Positions 5,233 through 6,592 of a stretch of 6,592 nt of DNA are shown here, piece after piece. The stretch spans positions 1 through 6,592 of the forward strand of contig CAUDHE010000113.1 in NCBI GenBank assembly GCA_958449275.1, in the 5' to 3' direction. The notes below the pieces were generated by a model. It was not told the DNA's origin. It saw only the letters and a list, made by a program, of their open reading frames with translations, and did not search any database. The stretch's first letter is position 1. Every line of letters starts with the position of its first letter. The position numbers and the translations under genes are program-made. This stretch comes from an uncultured Alistipes sp. GTDB lineage: Bacteria; Bacteroidota; Bacteroidia; Bacteroidales; Rikenellaceae.

Positions 5233-6592
5233 TCAGTTGATAGCCTTGCTGCTCACGCCCTTTCCCGCGGATGTGTCGAGCAGATCGAGCAGCCGATCTT
5301 CAGGCAGTTTCACTTCGCCCTTCACCGGTTCGGGTATGTTGTAAGACTTCAGGCGCCATACATTGTGGGCAGGGTCGCGCTGCGGCAGCAGGAACGGCTT
5401 GCCGCACACCCCGTCGGCAGAGACGTGAGCGATGAATATGCGGGCATAACGGTTGTCCAAACGACGGCTCGCGAAGATCACCCAGCGGCCCGACGACGAC
5501 CACGAGTGGTAGCTCTCGCTGCAATCGCTGTTCAACGCCGACACGTCGACCGACGAGCCGTCGCGCAGATCGATCATCGCCAGATCGGCCTCCTTGTGCC
5601 ACACGGGGAATGTACCGTAATCGGCACGGGTATACATCAGAAAACGTCCGTCGGGCGATATGCGCGGATAGGCCGCGCTGCCGCCGTCGAGACGCGAGCT
5701 GTAGAGCGTATCCACACGCTCGCCCAACACTCCCGTTTCGCGGTCGAACGGCACGCACAGCAGATCGTAGTGCAGTTCGCGACGCTCGGCAGGCATATTC
5801 ACCCCCTCGGCCGAGGCGAACAGCAGGCAATCGCCGTCGGGTGTCCACTCGGGATAGCTCTCCCAACGCTCGCGCGTCATGAAACGTTCGTCGGCGATCA
5901 CTCGGCCCGATTCGGTGTCGTAGATTATTATGTCTGACGCGGTGTCGAAAGTCTCGTTCACCTGACGGTCTTTGGCGTAAAACGTCTGATAGGTCTCGTT
6001 CGAAGAGTAGGCCACGTAACGCCCCCGCGGATTCCATTTGGGATAGGTACCCTGCTTACGGGGACCTATGCCCGCGAGGTTCACCTTCTTCGCCTCGCCG
6101 TCCTGCCAGAACACGGTTCCGCCGCCCTCGCTGCGCGAGTGGAACATCATTCGGTCGGGCGAATAATCGCAGAACGAATGGCAGTTGACGCAGCCCATGC
6201 CGTTCACCGAATTGTCTACCAGCACCTTTTCGGTGAACGTGGAGAGGTCGCGCTGATAGATACCCATTTGCAGCCACCCCTCGTACCCGGGTTCCATGAG
6301 TCGGTAGGCAACCCATCCGTCGATGGGATCGGCCGAGACGGTCACGGCGAAAGGCGCGTAACTCACCCCGTCGGGACAGTGCTCGCCCCACGCCGACACC
6401 CGCACGGCCAACGTGCGACCTCGGCACTCGTCGAGCAACGCCCGCCACTCGCCGACAGGAATGTCGACCAACCCGCGACGCCCCTCGACCGTGAGTCGCG
6501 GCAATTCCGTAAAGGATTCGGAAGGCAATGCGACGCCCACCGCCTCGGCGACGGCGAAAAACTCCGCACGTACGAAATCGGCATCGTCGACG
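5233..6592 (-). CDS. Heme c-motif protein with TolB/PD40-like beta-propeller (copy A), 5' end outside window
   Basis: The last 452 residues are visible, ending at TGA 5233-5235. The frame is open to the right edge. The GTG at 6538-6540 is probably not the start: the 17 codons before it (V-D-D-A-D-F-V-R-A-E-F-F) align with I-R-A-E-F of A', so roughly 55-60 N-terminal residues, including any signal peptide, are missing. The heme motif CVNCH is at 6178-6192 and is followed by S-F-C-D-Y-S-P-D-R-M-M-F-H. The propeller strands are NPRGRYVAYSS, WTPDGDCLLFAS, ISPDGRFLMYT and WSSSGRWVIFASRR, at the same spacing as in A'. In one 75-residue stretch counted by hand (A' 286-360) 50 positions are identical. 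It differs from A' by a longer C-terminal tail (D-T-S-A-G-K-G to K-A-I-N) and by lacking the C9 run. It is the first visible gene of the operon and lies 55 bases before B. Role unknown; probably a periplasmic or lipid-anchored cytochrome-like protein. Confidence 0.84.
   Translation of the reverse strand, partial: VDDADFVRAEFFAVAEAVGVALPSESFTELPRLTVEGRRGLVDIPVGEWRALLDECRGRTLAVRVSAWGEHCPDGVSYAPFAVTVSADPIDGWVAYRLMEPGYEGWLQMGIYQRDLSTFTEKVLVDNSVNGMGCVNCHSFCDYSPDRMMFHSRSEGGGTVFWQDGEAKKVNLAGIGPRKQGTYPKWNPRGRYVAYSSNETYQTFYAKDRQVNETFDTASDIIIYDTESGRVIADERFMTRERWESYPEWTPDGDCLLFASAEGVNMPAERRELHYDLLCVPFDRETGVLGERVDTLYSSRLDGGSAAYPRISPDGRFLMYTRADYGTFPVWHKEADLAMIDLRDGSSVDVSALNSDCSESYHSWSSSGRWVIFASRRLDNRYARIFIAHVSADGVCGKPFLLPQRDPAHNVWRLKSYNIPEPVKGEVKLPEDRLLDLLDTSAGKGVSSKAIN
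6178..6192 (-). other. CXXCH c-type heme attachment site of A
   Basis: The minus strand encodes C-V-N-C-H here, with N-S-V-N-G-M-G just before it. It occupies the same place relative to the propeller repeats as the motif in A', so both copies keep the heme site despite their divergence elsewhere. Confidence 0.8.

Larger units (their letters stand above)
795..6592 (-). repeat. Tandem duplication of a two-gene unit (A-B followed by A'-B')
   Basis: Unit 1 is A plus B (3678 to beyond 6592) and unit 2 is A' plus B' (795-3657), both on the minus strand in the same order. Members of each pair align along almost their whole visible length, with about 67% identity in a 75-residue sample of A/A' and about 63% in a 60-residue sample of B/B' (hand counts). 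All four reading frames are intact. The gaps inside the units (55 and 10 bases) and between them (20 bases) are short, which fits one transcript. Confidence 0.88.

Noticed and set aside
3579..5240. A 553-codon open frame on the + strand opposite B
   Set aside because: It is in exact codon register with the minus-strand gene, so its stops would need TTA, CTA or TCA codons in B, which GC-rich codon use avoids. The translation is rich in R, H, Q and T with no recognisable domain, while B is conserved with B'.
5191..5937. A 248-codon open frame on the + strand opposite A
   Set aside because: Again in codon register with the conserved minus-strand gene; the frame resembles the shadow of A' at 2206-2652, as expected when two paralogues cast the same shadow.
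6538..6540. GTG as the start codon of A
   Set aside because: The upstream in-frame residues align with A', so the gene continues past the window edge.
2218..6592. A and A' as TolB of the Tol-Pal system or as cytochrome c maturation factors
   Set aside because: Only the propeller repeats recall TolB, and no Tol-Pal genes are adjacent. The CXXCH motif indicates a heme-bearing protein, not a maturation enzyme.

Overview
The window looks like a high-GC chromosomal segment of a Bacteroidales bacterium, most likely an Alistipes-type (Rikenellaceae) gut commensal. The case rests on three things: GC-rich codon use, no Shine-Dalgarno-like sequence before any visible start codon, and gene families typical of the phylum. 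The genus is inference.

Layout. The left end (1-639, + strand) holds the 3' end of an M16-family (insulinase-like) zinc-peptidase gene, closed by a strong intrinsic terminator (662-694). A gene-free stretch of about 100 bases follows. From 795 to the right edge everything is on the minus strand and convergent to the peptidase. Four genes run in one direction with gaps of 55, 20 and 10 bases, so they are probably one operon. In transcription order they are A (5233 to beyond the right edge), B (3678-5177), A' (2218-3657) and B' (795-2207).

The key observation is that A-B and A'-B' are a tandem duplication of a two-gene unit. A and A' are periplasmic or outer-membrane lipoprotein-type proteins. 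Each has one c-type heme motif (CVNCH) followed by TolB/PD40-like beta-propeller repeats. B and B' are polytopic inner-membrane proteins: five predicted membrane helices at the N-terminus, then about 300 residues of helical, TPR-like sequence that the positive-inside rule places in the periplasm. B/B' resemble the Bacteroidota family I remember as DUF6057, which has no known function. Hand-counted identity between copies is about two thirds in sample stretches of each pair, so the duplication is old and both copies appear intact.

Working model (inference): a heme-bearing propeller lipoprotein and its membrane partner form an envelope complex, and this genome carries two diverged versions in one transcript. 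The substrate and role are unknown. Smaller points of interest are a C9 homopolymer inside A', a charged loop insertion present in B but not B', a shared aromatic C-terminus in B/B', and a short palindrome between A and B. No RNA genes, CRISPR arrays, insertion sequences or attachment sites were seen. The promoter of the minus-strand operon lies outside the window.
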